DNA of 36,736 nucleotides from Anthropogastromicrobium sp052273485 (lineage in GTDB: Bacteria > Bacillota > Clostridia > Lachnospirales > Lachnospiraceae). Below, in pieces: positions 7,216 to 15,382 of the stretch (positions are counted from its first letter, which is position 1; every line of letters starts with the position of its first letter). The notes under the pieces are model-generated. The model did not search any database and had not been told where the DNA came from. It saw only the letters and a list, made by a program, of their open reading frames with translations. The translations under genes were made by a program, and so were the position numbers. Location of the stretch: assembly GCA_052273485.1 (NCBI GenBank), contig DAVZID010000032.1:1-36736 (forward strand). The letters run 5' to 3'.

Positions 7216-8202
7216 ATGAATCGATTTGAGTTCAGTACAGAAGACCATAAAGAGGAAGAAGAGAAAGTTCTTGTTGGTCGTTCCTATGGAAAAGAAGTTC
7301 TTTATCGTTTTCGCAAGAATAAAGGTGCATGGATAAGCTTTTTTATTATCATTCTTCTAGTTGTCATTGCACTTATAGCGCCGGTTACCAGTCCATATTC
7401 TTATAAGGAAGTGCATTCTGAATATAGCAATCTGCCACCAAGAGTTCCGGGATTGGAAAAGCTGGGAATTTTTGATGGTGTCAGTCATGGGCAGAACATG
7501 TATGAGGCAAAAAACTGCACTGACAAATATTTCTTCTTTGGAACGGATAACTTGGGAAGAGATATTTGGACGAGAGTATGGCAAGGTACTAGAATCTCTC
7601 TTTTGATAGCAGCGCTTGCAGTTATCATTGATGTGTGTATTGGTGTAATTTATGGTCTGATATCGGGCTATTTTGGCGGAAAAATTGATATGATCATGCA
7701 GCGAATCACGGAAGTGCTAAGCAGCCTTCCAACGTTAGTCGTTGTGACATTAATGCTAGTTGTCATGAAGCCAGGTCTTGGAAGTATTATTATTGCTTTG
7801 ATGCTGACAGGATGGATCAATATGAGCCGTATTGTGCGTGCGCAGGTGCTGAAATTAAAAGATCAGGAATTTGTACTTGCTGCGAGAACGCTTGGTGTGA
7901 GCAAACGAGATATTCTGTTCAAAGAGATCCTTCCAAACTCACTCGGACAGATTATTATAACCTTTATGTTTTCAATTCCAAATGCAATTTTCTTAGAAGC
8001 ATTTTTGGCATTTGTTGGTCTTGGTGTTCCGGCACCGATGGCATCTCTTGGATCGCTAATCAATGATGGATATAAATCAGCAATGACGTATCCTCACATG
8101 GTAGCAGCACCGGTAATTGTATTAGGTATTTTGATGCTTGGATTTAATCTATTTGCAGATGGATTAAGAGATGCAATTGATCCTCAGCTGAAGCAGATGT
8201 AA
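7216..8202 (+). CDS. oppC: Oligopeptide-type ABC permease, OppC/DppC family
   Basis: A 328-residue membrane protein: a cytoplasmic N-terminus of about 40 residues, a first membrane segment, a long external loop, then five more segments. FFGTDNLGRDIWTRVWQGTR is the OppC hallmark before segment two. The EAA loop reads LAARTLGVSKRDILFKEILP. GGAG at 7205-7208 is seven bases from ATG 7216. The earlier ATG at 7210 overlaps the oppB stop but sits too close to that site. Tight packing with oppB implies translational coupling. Confidence 0.92.
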   Translation: MNRFEFSTEDHKEEEEKVLVGRSYGKEVLYRFRKNKGAWISFFIIILLVVIALIAPVTSPYSYKEVHSEYSNLPPRVPGLEKLGIFDGVSHGQNMYEAKNCTDKYFFFGTDNLGRDIWTRVWQGTRISLLIAALAVIIDVCIGVIYGLISGYFGGKIDMIMQRITEVLSSLPTLVVVTLMLVVMKPGLGSIIIALMLTGWINMSRIVRAQVLKLKDQEFVLAARTLGVSKRDILFKEILPNSLGQIIITFMFSIPNAIFLEAFLAFVGLGVPAPMASLGSLINDGYKSAMTYPHMVAAPVIVLGILMLGFNLFADGLRDAIDPQLKQM

Positions 8203-8217
8203 CGGGAGGTAAATGGA

Positions 8218-9327
8218 ATGGAAAAAAGAAAACCAGTACTGAGTATGAGAGATTTGGCAGTTTCCTTTCAGGCCTCATTTGGAAAAATACGTGCGGTACG
8301 TGGCGTGAACATGGACGTCTATCCGGGCGAGACCGTCGCCATTGTAGGAGAATCTGGAAGTGGAAAATCTGTTTCTGTTAAGACAATCATGGGTATTACA
8401 GCGCCAAATGCAGTCATCGAAAGCGGAACGATTCAGTTTCGTTTTCAGGAAAATGGAAAGGAACAGGTTGTCGATCTGTTAAAGCTTTCCAAAAAGGAAA
8501 TGCAGCATCGAATCAAAGGAAAGCGTATTGCGATGGTATTTCAAGATCCGATGACCTCACTTGATCCGACAATGACGATTGGACGACAGTTGACAGAAGG
8601 TATGCGTTATCATCTTCATTTGTCACAGACAGATGCAGATAAGCGTGCTGAAGAATTGCTTGATATGGTAGGAATCGAATCACCAAAGGAGCGAATGAAA
8701 AACTATCCACATCAGCTTTCAGGAGGAATGCGCCAGCGTGTTGTAATCGCAATTGCATTGTCCTGTAATCCGGATCTTTTGATTTGCGATGAGCCGACAA
8801 CCGCGCTTGATGTTACGATTCAGGCAAGAATTTTGCAGTTGATACTTGATTTACAAAAAAAATTGGGAATTGCCGTTATTTTTATTACGCATAACCTTGG
8901 CGTTGTAGCAAAAATTGCTGATTATGTGAACGTCATGTATGCAGGAAAGGTGGTGGAGACTGGAAAGGCAGAGGATATCTTTTTTGATCCGCGTCACCCA
9001 TATACGTGGGGATTGCTGTCTAGTATGCCAGATCTGACAGGAGACAAAAAAGAACGTCTGTATACCATTCCGGGAAATCCACCAAATCTTGCAAATGAAA
9101 TTAAGGGTGATGCATTTGCTGTGCGAAATCCGTACGCACTGAATATTGATTTTGAGGAAGAACCACCGATGTTTGAAATCAATGAGCATCATCAGGCGGC
9201 TACTTGGCTGCTTCATCCAGATGCGCCAAAGGTAGAGATGCCGGCAGCACTAAAAAGAAGAATTGAGCAGCTTCGAAAGGAAGAAGCGCGATATGCAGAG
9301 GAGGGATCTCATGGTACAGACAAATGA
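8218..9327 (+). CDS. oppD: Oligopeptide-type ABC ATPase, OppD/DppD family
   Basis: A 369-residue ATPase. Walker A is GESGSGKS (44-51), the signature LSGGMRQR begins at 167, Walker B is LLICDEP with E192, and the switch is H225 in ITHN. The C-terminal oligopeptide extension is present. However, the four cysteines that usually hold an iron-sulphur cluster in DppD/OppD are replaced: D298, N304, D311 and T329 occupy those places in GDAF, AVRN, NIDF and AATW. GGGAGG precedes ATG. The gene overlaps oppF by 17 bp. Confidence 0.93.
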   Translation: MEKRKPVLSMRDLAVSFQASFGKIRAVRGVNMDVYPGETVAIVGESGSGKSVSVKTIMGITAPNAVIESGTIQFRFQENGKEQVVDLLKLSKKEMQHRIKGKRIAMVFQDPMTSLDPTMTIGRQLTEGMRYHLHLSQTDADKRAEELLDMVGIESPKERMKNYPHQLSGGMRQRVVIAIALSCNPDLLICDEPTTALDVTIQARILQLILDLQKKLGIAVIFITHNLGVVAKIADYVNVMYAGKVVETGKAEDIFFDPRHPYTWGLLSSMPDLTGDKKERLYTIPGNPPNLANEIKGDAFAVRNPYALNIDFEEEPPMFEINEHHQAATWLLHPDAPKVEMPAALKRRIEQLRKEEARYAEEGSHGTDK

Positions 9328-10222
9328 ACCACTGCTTCGTGTGAGAGGCTTAAAGCAATATTTTCCGGTCAGCAAAAAATTTACGGTACGCGCTGTTGAC
9401 AATATTTCTTTCGACATTTATCCGGGAGAAACCTATGGATTAGTAGGTGAATCAGGTAGCGGAAAATCGACAACAGGTCGTTCAATTATTCGTTTGTATG
9501 ACCCGACAGAGGGCACAATTCTTTTTAATGGGGAAGACATTAGCAAAAAGCTGACAGCAAAGCAGGAAAAGATGCTTCGCTCAGATATGCAGATGGTCTT
9601 TCAGGATCCGATGGCTTCTTTAAATCCCCATAAAAAAATTTTGGATACAATTGCGATGGGACTTGATGCCCATCATCCTCATATGAACCCCAAAGAGCGC
9701 GTAGAGCGAGTGGCTAAAATGATGGAAATGGTCGGTTTAAATCCAGCTTACATGAACCGTTATCCAAACCAATTTTCCGGCGGACAGCGCCAGCGAATTG
9801 GACTAGGAAGAGCGTTAATTATGAATCCAAAGCTGGTAATTGCAGATGAAGCAATCAGTGCACTTGATGTTTCGATTCAGGCACAGGTCGTTAATTTAAT
9901 GAAGGACATTCAAAAAGAGACAAATGTTGCGTATCTGTTCATTGCGCATGACCTTTCTATGGTTCGCTATATTTCGGATAGGGTAGGCGTTATGCATAAG
10001 GGACATTTGGTTGAGACTGGATTGACCGAAGAGATTTTTGAACATCCGGTTCATCCATATACAAAATCACTTTTGTCAGCAATCCCAATTGCAGATCCAG
10101 TGATTGAACGAAGTAGGAAACCGATTGTATATCAATATGAGAAGAGCGGTTTCAAATATAACGATTGTGTCATGGTAAATGTTTCAGAAACGCATCAGGT
10201 TTTAATGGAAAAGAAAAGTTGA
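9311..10222 (+). CDS. oppF: Oligopeptide-type ABC ATPase, OppF/DppF family
   Basis: A 303-residue ATPase, partner of OppD. Walker A is GESGSGKS (46-53), the signature is FSGGQRQR, and Walker B is LVIADEAISALD. VHPYTKSLLSAIP starts the OppF-specific tail. AGGAGGG five bases before ATG 9311 supports this start rather than an in-frame ATG farther upstream within oppD. It is the last gene of the operon; a strong terminator follows eight bases after the stop. With OppA-D it makes a complete importer. Confidence 0.93.
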   Translation: MVQTNEPLLRVRGLKQYFPVSKKFTVRAVDNISFDIYPGETYGLVGESGSGKSTTGRSIIRLYDPTEGTILFNGEDISKKLTAKQEKMLRSDMQMVFQDPMASLNPHKKILDTIAMGLDAHHPHMNPKERVERVAKMMEMVGLNPAYMNRYPNQFSGGQRQRIGLGRALIMNPKLVIADEAISALDVSIQAQVVNLMKDIQKETNVAYLFIAHDLSMVRYISDRVGVMHKGHLVETGLTEEIFEHPVHPYTKSLLSAIPIADPVIERSRKPIVYQYEKSGFKYNDCVMVNVSETHQVLMEKKS

Positions 10223-10229
10223 CACATGC

Positions 10230-10277
10230 CAGAGGGGTACAGGGAAAAAACACTTTCCCTGTACCCCTCTGTTTTTT
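10230..10277 (+). terminator. Terminator of the frl-opp operon
   Basis: CAGAGGGGTACAGGGAAA (10230-10247) is exactly complementary to 10254-10271, giving an 18-bp stem with a six-base loop and six T after it. This is one of the strongest terminators in the window. Confidence 0.95.
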
Positions 10278-10317
10278 AATCTTAATTAAGTCTTAAGGAA
10301 AAGTAAAAACTAGTTTG

Positions 10318-10346
10318 TTGACGTCTGTACTGGTAAGTGGTAGGAT
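10318..10346 (+). promoter_or_regulatory. Putative promoter of the HipA-like gene
   Basis: TTGACG (10318-10323) and TAGGAT (10341-10346) are 17 bp apart, shortly after the preceding operon terminator and 40 bp before the next start codon. Confidence 0.55.
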
Positions 10347-10386
10347 GGTAATGATGAAAGGAAGTTAAAAAGGAAAGGGGCATGAT

Positions 10387-11481
10387 ATGGGAAAAGCAGC
10401 ACCAACAGTCTATGAGATTATGCATGGAGATCGAAAGGTTGCACAGATCGATCAGTACGGACATTCAAAAATTTATTTTGAATCATTTATGCCGTATAAT
10501 CTATACCTTGAAGACGAAGATGATAATGATATTGATACACTTGTCAATAACATCACTAACTTTTATTATTGGTGCTCCACTAGAGTATTGACTTTAGACA
10601 GAAAATACGCTAAGGAAATTTTAAATAGTGTGGGACTGCAGCAGGCGGTTACAGATAAGGACCGTGCTATGGTAGCCTTGACATATCGCTGCGCATCAAT
10701 TACTGACATTTATTGGGTAAAAAACAAGGATGATAAAGTCAGCTTTTCAGAAGTTAATTTATATGAAAATCATTTAGATAATACATTTATTGATATTTCA
10801 TTGAGGGGAAAACAATATACTGTTCAGAATGATTCACTTGCCAGAGATCTTGCGACAAATGGCTGTTTCCCAAAGGCATGGCAGCGAAGAGATGATGGAT
10901 TTTGGCTGTTAAAAGATGGTGGAAGCGATTTTGTCGAGCGCGAACTGTTGGCAAGTCAAATCTGCAGATGCTTTAATGTAGATCAGGTTCTTTATGAAAG
11001 AGGAAGTTTTGACAATGAAATTGTTAGCATAAGCAAGAATATTACATCTCTTGAGTATTCTATTTCATCAATGGAGGCGACACAAATTTTTGCGCTGAAC
11101 CATGAAAAAGATCTAAAGCAATTTATCTTAAAGCTTGATCGCCACAATTATTATATGATGAATATCATTGATTATTTAATCGGAAATACTGATCGTCACT
11201 GGGGAAATTGGGGTGTTCTGGTTCATAATATTTCGAATAAACCAGTTTCACTGCATAAATTAATGGATTTCAATCAGGCATTTCAAGCGTATGATACAAT
11301 TGACGGAGCAAATTGTCAAACATTGTTTGGTGAGCATAAAAACCAGCGTGAAGCTGCTGAGGAAGCAGTCTGTGAAATTGGTTTGAATCAGTTATGCGAA
11401 GTAAAGAAGGAAGTGTTTTGTGCATTGCCGCAATATTTTGAGATGTTTTCGATTCGCCTTAATCATTTAAAAGAAATTTAA
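10387..11481 (+). CDS. HipA/CtkA-like protein kinase-fold protein, no antitoxin partner
   Basis: A 364-residue soluble protein. The C-terminal half (about 170-345) matches the HipA-type kinase fold: WLLKDGG with K176 as possible ATP lysine, E185, the catalytic loop IGNTDRHWGNWG with D269 and N274, and MDFNQAF with D294 as metal-binding Asp. The N-terminal 160 residues do not resemble the HipA N-lobe that I recognise. No HipB-like helix-turn-helix gene lies beside it: neighbours are the oppF terminator and mnmM. AAAGGGG is six bases before ATG. HipA relatives phosphorylate serine or threonine on proteins such as tRNA synthetases; the target here is unknown. It seems to be a single-gene unit or to run into mnmM (34-bp gap). 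Confidence 0.7.
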   Translation: MGKAAPTVYEIMHGDRKVAQIDQYGHSKIYFESFMPYNLYLEDEDDNDIDTLVNNITNFYYWCSTRVLTLDRKYAKEILNSVGLQQAVTDKDRAMVALTYRCASITDIYWVKNKDDKVSFSEVNLYENHLDNTFIDISLRGKQYTVQNDSLARDLATNGCFPKAWQRRDDGFWLLKDGGSDFVERELLASQICRCFNVDQVLYERGSFDNEIVSISKNITSLEYSISSMEATQIFALNHEKDLKQFILKLDRHNYYMMNIIDYLIGNTDRHWGNWGVLVHNISNKPVSLHKLMDFNQAFQAYDTIDGANCQTLFGEHKNQREAAEEAVCEIGLNQLCEVKKEVFCALPQYFEMFSIRLNHLKEI

Positions 11482-11515
11482 CTATCCCAAATTAGATAAA
11501 ACGAGGTTATATATT

Positions 11516-12130
11516 ATGAAAGAACTCAAAAAAGAAGATCTCCAGATCACAGAGCTGATACATCGTTTTGTACGAGAACATGTGGAAGCTGGGGATATCT
11601 GTATCGATGCAACGGCGGGCCGTGGAAACGATACGCTGTTTTTATGTGAGCTAGTAGGACCAAGAGGCGAGGTTATGTCATTTGATATTCAGCCTCAGGC
11701 ACTAGAGGAGACGGCAACGCTTCTTGCCGAGCATGAATGTATGGCAGAGTTGGTGCTTGATTCTCATGCAAATATGCTTGATTATATGACAGAGGGCAGC
11801 GCAGCGTGTGTGATGTTTAATTTTGGCTACCTGCCGGGCGGCGATCATGCGATTCAGACGAAGGCACAGACAAGCATCGAAGCGATTCAGGCTGGTCTTT
11901 CCATTTTACGAAAGGGTGGCATTATGACGCTTTGTCTTTACGGCGGAAGCGATGTTCAGAAAGAGGAGAAAGAAGCGATACTAACAATGTTACAGTCACT
12001 TGATCCAAAGACCTATCTTGTCATCACAGGCTGCTATTTTAATCGCCCGAACAACCCGCCGATGCCAGTGTTTATCCAAAAATTGGAAGGCAAAGACAGC
12101 AGTTGCATTTCCGGTTTTGGATTGCTATAA
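11516..12130 (+). CDS. mnmM: tRNA (mnm5s2U34) methyltransferase MnmM (YtqB family)
   Basis: A 204-residue Rossmann-fold SAM-dependent methyltransferase of the former rRNA_methylase (YtqB) family. DATAGRGNDTLFLC (31-44) is the SAM-binding motif I, and FNFGYLPGGDH (near 101) is the family-specific loop. YtqB proteins methylate nm5(s2)U34 in certain tRNAs to mnm5(s2)U, the step done by MnmC in enterobacteria. GAGG lies nine bases before ATG. The protein ends slightly beyond the usual domain (about 190 residues) with a short Ser/Gly tail. Confidence 0.85.
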   Translation: MKELKKEDLQITELIHRFVREHVEAGDICIDATAGRGNDTLFLCELVGPRGEVMSFDIQPQALEETATLLAEHECMAELVLDSHANMLDYMTEGSAACVMFNFGYLPGGDHAIQTKAQTSIEAIQAGLSILRKGGIMTLCLYGGSDVQKEEKEAILTMLQSLDPKTYLVITGCYFNRPNNPPMPVFIQKLEGKDSSCISGFGLL

Positions 12131-12228
12131 TGTAGCTATTCAGGGTTTATGTAAAAGTCGAGTATACTTTGAATAATACACTGCTTGTCAGAAAAGTTAT
12201 GGCACAGCAAATTGAAAGGGGTACGACA

Positions 12229-13473
12229 ATGAATTATAAAAAGCGCAGAGACGAAGTATTATCAAAGATGGAGAAAAATTCCATTCTTGTTCTTTATTCT
12301 GGAGTAAGACATCATGTGAGTGCAGATGAGTATGCACCATTTGAGGCAAACAGAAATTTCTTCTACCTGACAGGAATCCGTCGCGAGAATATGATGTTAA
12401 TTCTGGACAATGCGACCGAGGAGCCGAGCGAGATGCTTTTAATCGAAGAGGCCGATCCAGACCGCGAGCGTTGGATGGGCAAGAAGATGACCGTCGATGA
12501 GGCAAAGGCACAGGCCGGAATCGAGAAGGTTGGCTTTATCGACACCGAGAAGAGTGTGCTAAACCGTATGTTAACAAGAGAAGACGTCTATGCGGTATAC
12601 TTTGATACCTATCGTCATGACATTGATGATCTTGAGGATTACAACATGATGAAGGCACGCGAATTTGCACAGAAGTACCCGGGTGTGCGTGTAAAGGATT
12701 GCGCTCCGATCATCGCTGAGATGAGAATGCAAAAGGACGAAGACGAGGTTTCCTTAATTCGTGAGGCAATCAAGCTGACCGACAAGGGTCTGAAGAATCT
12801 GATGACAAATTTAACACCAGGTCAGATGGAGTATCAGGCACAGGCGGACTTTGAGTATAGCATCAAGAGAAATGGTGCAGACGGCGTTGCATTCCATACG
12901 ATCGCAGGAAGCGGAATCAACGGAACCATGCTTCACTATGTAACAAATGATTGCGAGTGCAAGGACAATACACTGCTGTTACTTGACCTTGGTGCAAAGT
13001 ACAAGGGCTATTGCGCGGATATTACAAGAACCTATCCGGTAAACGGTAAGTTCACTGAGAAGCAGCGCATGGTTTACGAGGCTGTTCTTGCTGCAAACCG
13101 CGCAATTGCAAAGACGGCAAAGCCAGGCATGACGCTTCGCGAGTTAAACGATGTGTGCAAAAAGGTTCTTGCAGAGGGCTGCATCCGCATGGGTCTGATT
13201 GAGAAAGAAGACGAGATCGGAAAATACTACATGCACGGTGTATCCCATCATCTTGGAATCGATGTCCATGACGTAACTGTTGCCGCAAACAGCAAGCTTC
13301 GTCCAGGCGCTGTCATCTCCGACGAGCCGGGTCTGTACATCGACGAGTGGGAGATCGGAATCCGTATCGAGGATGATCTTTTGATCACAGAGGACGGATG
13401 CGAGTGCCTGTCCGAGGCCGTAATGCGTACACCGGATGAGATCGAAGCTTTCATGGCCAAGGCGCATAGATAA
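12229..13473 (+). CDS. pepP: Xaa-Pro aminopeptidase (M24B, aminopeptidase P)
   Basis: A 414-residue cytoplasmic metallopeptidase. The N-terminal creatinase-like domain (about 1-165) includes YSGVRHHVSADEYAPFEANR. The catalytic pita-bread domain follows, with metal ligands D253 and D264 (DLGAKYKGYCADITRTYP region), H340 (GVSHHLGIDVHD), E366 (SDEPGLY) and E381 (GIRIEDD). It removes an N-terminal residue that precedes proline. AAAGGGG precedes ATG 12229; a longer reading from 12169 has no ribosome site. It could release amino acids from imported peptides, but the gene is not in the upstream opp operon. Confidence 0.92.
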   Translation: MNYKKRRDEVLSKMEKNSILVLYSGVRHHVSADEYAPFEANRNFFYLTGIRRENMMLILDNATEEPSEMLLIEEADPDRERWMGKKMTVDEAKAQAGIEKVGFIDTEKSVLNRMLTREDVYAVYFDTYRHDIDDLEDYNMMKAREFAQKYPGVRVKDCAPIIAEMRMQKDEDEVSLIREAIKLTDKGLKNLMTNLTPGQMEYQAQADFEYSIKRNGADGVAFHTIAGSGINGTMLHYVTNDCECKDNTLLLLDLGAKYKGYCADITRTYPVNGKFTEKQRMVYEAVLAANRAIAKTAKPGMTLRELNDVCKKVLAEGCIRMGLIEKEDEIGKYYMHGVSHHLGIDVHDVTVAANSKLRPGAVISDEPGLYIDEWEIGIRIEDDLLITEDGCECLSEAVMRTPDEIEAFMAKAHR

Positions 13474-13497
13474 ATGCACTGGTAAGGGAACTTTTTG

Positions 13498-13526
13498 TTG
13501 CGAACGGTCCCAATCTTTGCTAAAAT
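13498..13526 (+). promoter_or_regulatory. Promoter before the flippase-like gene
   Basis: TTGCGA (13498-13503) and TAAAAT (13521-13526) are 17 bp apart, 32 bp before the GTG start. It probably drives the flippase-like gene, pssA and psd. Confidence 0.6.
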
Positions 13527-13558
13527 GAAACTATTCATAAGCCAAGGAGGCGCCAAAG

Positions 13559-14602
13559 GTGAAAAAGTATAAAAAGGTTTTGATAGACGCTGTCCTGTTT
13601 TTTGCAATTATAGGATTGACACTGTATGGCGTTTTTCATGGAGAGGATCTTTCAGGACTGAAAGATGCAATTAGGGAGTGCAATATCCTGTGGCTACTTC
13701 CAGCAGTCCCACTGGTACTATTTTTTATTGCCGGTGAGAGTATTGTCATCTGGCATATGCTGGACTGCTATGGGATTTATATAAAGGAGCGGCTTTGTTT
13801 TCTTTTTTCGGCAGTTGGATTTTTCTTCAGCTGCGTCACACCGTCTGCAAGCGGCGGTCAGCCAATGCAGATTTATTTTATGAAAAAGGAAGACATACCC
13901 GTTCCAATCGCAACGGTCATTTTGCTTATTGTCACGATTACCTACAAGTTTGTATTAGTTGTTGTCGGCATCGGACTGTGGCTGTTTGCAGGGGACTTTT
14001 TAGCTGAGTATGTAGCAGAGGCAAGATGGGTCTTGTATTTGGGGATTTTGCTGAATGTCGGCTGTGTGGCTTTTATGTGCGTGGTGGTATTCCATCCTTC
14101 ATTTGCCAAGAAAACATTGATGCTCGGAGCAAAACTTCTGGAACGGATACACATTTTAAAACACAAAGAAGAACGTCTGGACAAACTAGAACGCTCCATG
14201 AATCATTACCATGAGGCGGCAGAGTTTATGAGCAGCCATTGGGGAATGATTGCGAGAGTGTTTGCAATCACGGTTGTGCAGCGATTTGCGATGTTTGCGG
14301 TGACTTATTTTGTCTACCGGGCGTTTTCTCTAAACAGTATGAACTTTTTTGAGGTCATGTTCCTACAGGCTGTCATATCGGTATCGGTCGATATGCTTCC
14401 GCTTCCAGGTGGAATGGGCATCAGCGAAGGATTGTTTATGGTCATTTTCCGAAAAGTATTTGGGGAAGCCCTTCTGATTCCTGGACTGGTGTTAAGCCGT
14501 GGACTGGGCTATTACAGTGAGCTGTTTTTATCGGCAGTCTTTACAATGGTAGCGGTAGTCGTATTTCAGGTGCGTGAACGAAAAAAGGCAAAGACAAATT
14601 AA
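13559..14602 (+). CDS. LPG-synthase-TM / UPF0104 family membrane protein (flippase-like)
   Basis: A 347-residue integral membrane protein with about eight hydrophobic segments. It has the family motifs TPSASGGQPMQ (94-104) and LPLPGGMGISEG near the C-terminal third. The family includes the flippase half of MprF and stand-alone proteins proposed to move lipids or lipid-linked sugars. There is no aminoacyl transferase domain, so it does not make lysyl-PG itself. The start is GTG at 13559 with AGGAGG eight bases before. Its position just before pssA and psd fits a role in phospholipid handling, by inference only. Confidence 0.8.
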   Translation: MKKYKKVLIDAVLFFAIIGLTLYGVFHGEDLSGLKDAIRECNILWLLPAVPLVLFFIAGESIVIWHMLDCYGIYIKERLCFLFSAVGFFFSCVTPSASGGQPMQIYFMKKEDIPVPIATVILLIVTITYKFVLVVVGIGLWLFAGDFLAEYVAEARWVLYLGILLNVGCVAFMCVVVFHPSFAKKTLMLGAKLLERIHILKHKEERLDKLERSMNHYHEAAEFMSSHWGMIARVFAITVVQRFAMFAVTYFVYRAFSLNSMNFFEVMFLQAVISVSVDMLPLPGGMGISEGLFMVIFRKVFGEALLIPGLVLSRGLGYYSELFLSAVFTMVAVVVFQVRERKKAKTN

Positions 14603-14674
14603 AATAAGAAAATCCGGACTCAGATATGCGATGACAGTAATGGCAATTTACAGGATGGATTAACGAGGGGTACA

Positions 14675-15355
14675 ATGATAGGATTTTATGATTATACGGT
14701 AATATTGACGTACATAAGCATGGCATCGGCGATCTTGGGAATGATCAGTGCCTGCTACACAAGAATCGGCTGGGCTGTCTTTTTTCTGGGTATGTCTGGT
14801 CTTCTTGATACATTCGATGGCAAAGTAGCCAGAACAAAGAAAAACAGGACAGAGGATCAAAAGCGATTTGGCATTCAGATCGACTCGCTTTGCGATATTG
14901 TCTGCTTTGGCGTCTGCCCTGTGATTATCTGTTGGTTTTCAGGAATGCAGGCACCGTGGGAAGTTGCAATTTTGATTTTTTATTGTTTGGCAGGACTAAT
15001 CCGTCTGGCCTATTACAATGTCATGGAGGAGAAGCGCCAGCAGGAGACTGATGAGAAGCGAAAGTATTATCAGGGTCTTCCGATTACATCAATTGCTGTA
15101 ATTATGCCGTTTATGTATGCAATTTCAAATCTGTGCCAGGAGCATTTTGAGATGGTGCTTAGCATTGCGATGTTGATTACTGGTCTTTTGTTTGTGATTA
15201 ACTTTAAATTTCCAAAGCCGAACAACAAACAGCTTACTGTGCTGATCATTGTTGTGGCAGCAGTTGTGCTGTATCTTTTGTTTTGCTTTAACTGGAAGGA
15301 ATATTATGGCTGGAATTTATCCGATCTGATTTTCTGGAAGCGTAAAACAACTTAA
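14675..15355 (+). CDS. pssA: CDP-diacylglycerol-serine O-phosphatidyltransferase
   Basis: A 226-residue membrane enzyme with about six segments. The CDP-alcohol phosphatidyltransferase motif is complete: D45, D48, G49, A52, R53, G66, D70 and D74 (LLDTFDGKVAR and FGIQIDSLCD). The spacing between AR and G is 12 residues, longer than the common eight, as in PssA-type enzymes. It transfers phosphatidyl from CDP-diacylglycerol to serine. GAGGGG precedes ATG. psd follows 27 bp later, giving the two-step route to phosphatidylethanolamine. Confidence 0.88.
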   Translation: MIGFYDYTVILTYISMASAILGMISACYTRIGWAVFFLGMSGLLDTFDGKVARTKKNRTEDQKRFGIQIDSLCDIVCFGVCPVIICWFSGMQAPWEVAILIFYCLAGLIRLAYYNVMEEKRQQETDEKRKYYQGLPITSIAVIMPFMYAISNLCQEHFEMVLSIAMLITGLLFVINFKFPKPNNKQLTVLIIVVAAVVLYLLFCFNWKEYYGWNLSDLIFWKRKTT

Positions 15356-15382
15356 AAATCCAGTAACGATTCAGATGATTGC

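Noticed and set aside
297..10222. A complete E. coli-type frl operon with FrlA permease and FrlC epimerase
   Set aside because: Neither an amino acid permease nor a xylose-isomerase-like epimerase gene is present. Transport is by the Opp-type genes instead.
10387..11481. A HipBA toxin-antitoxin pair
   Set aside because: No helix-turn-helix antitoxin gene exists on either strand beside the HipA-like gene. The upstream region is a terminator and a promoter.
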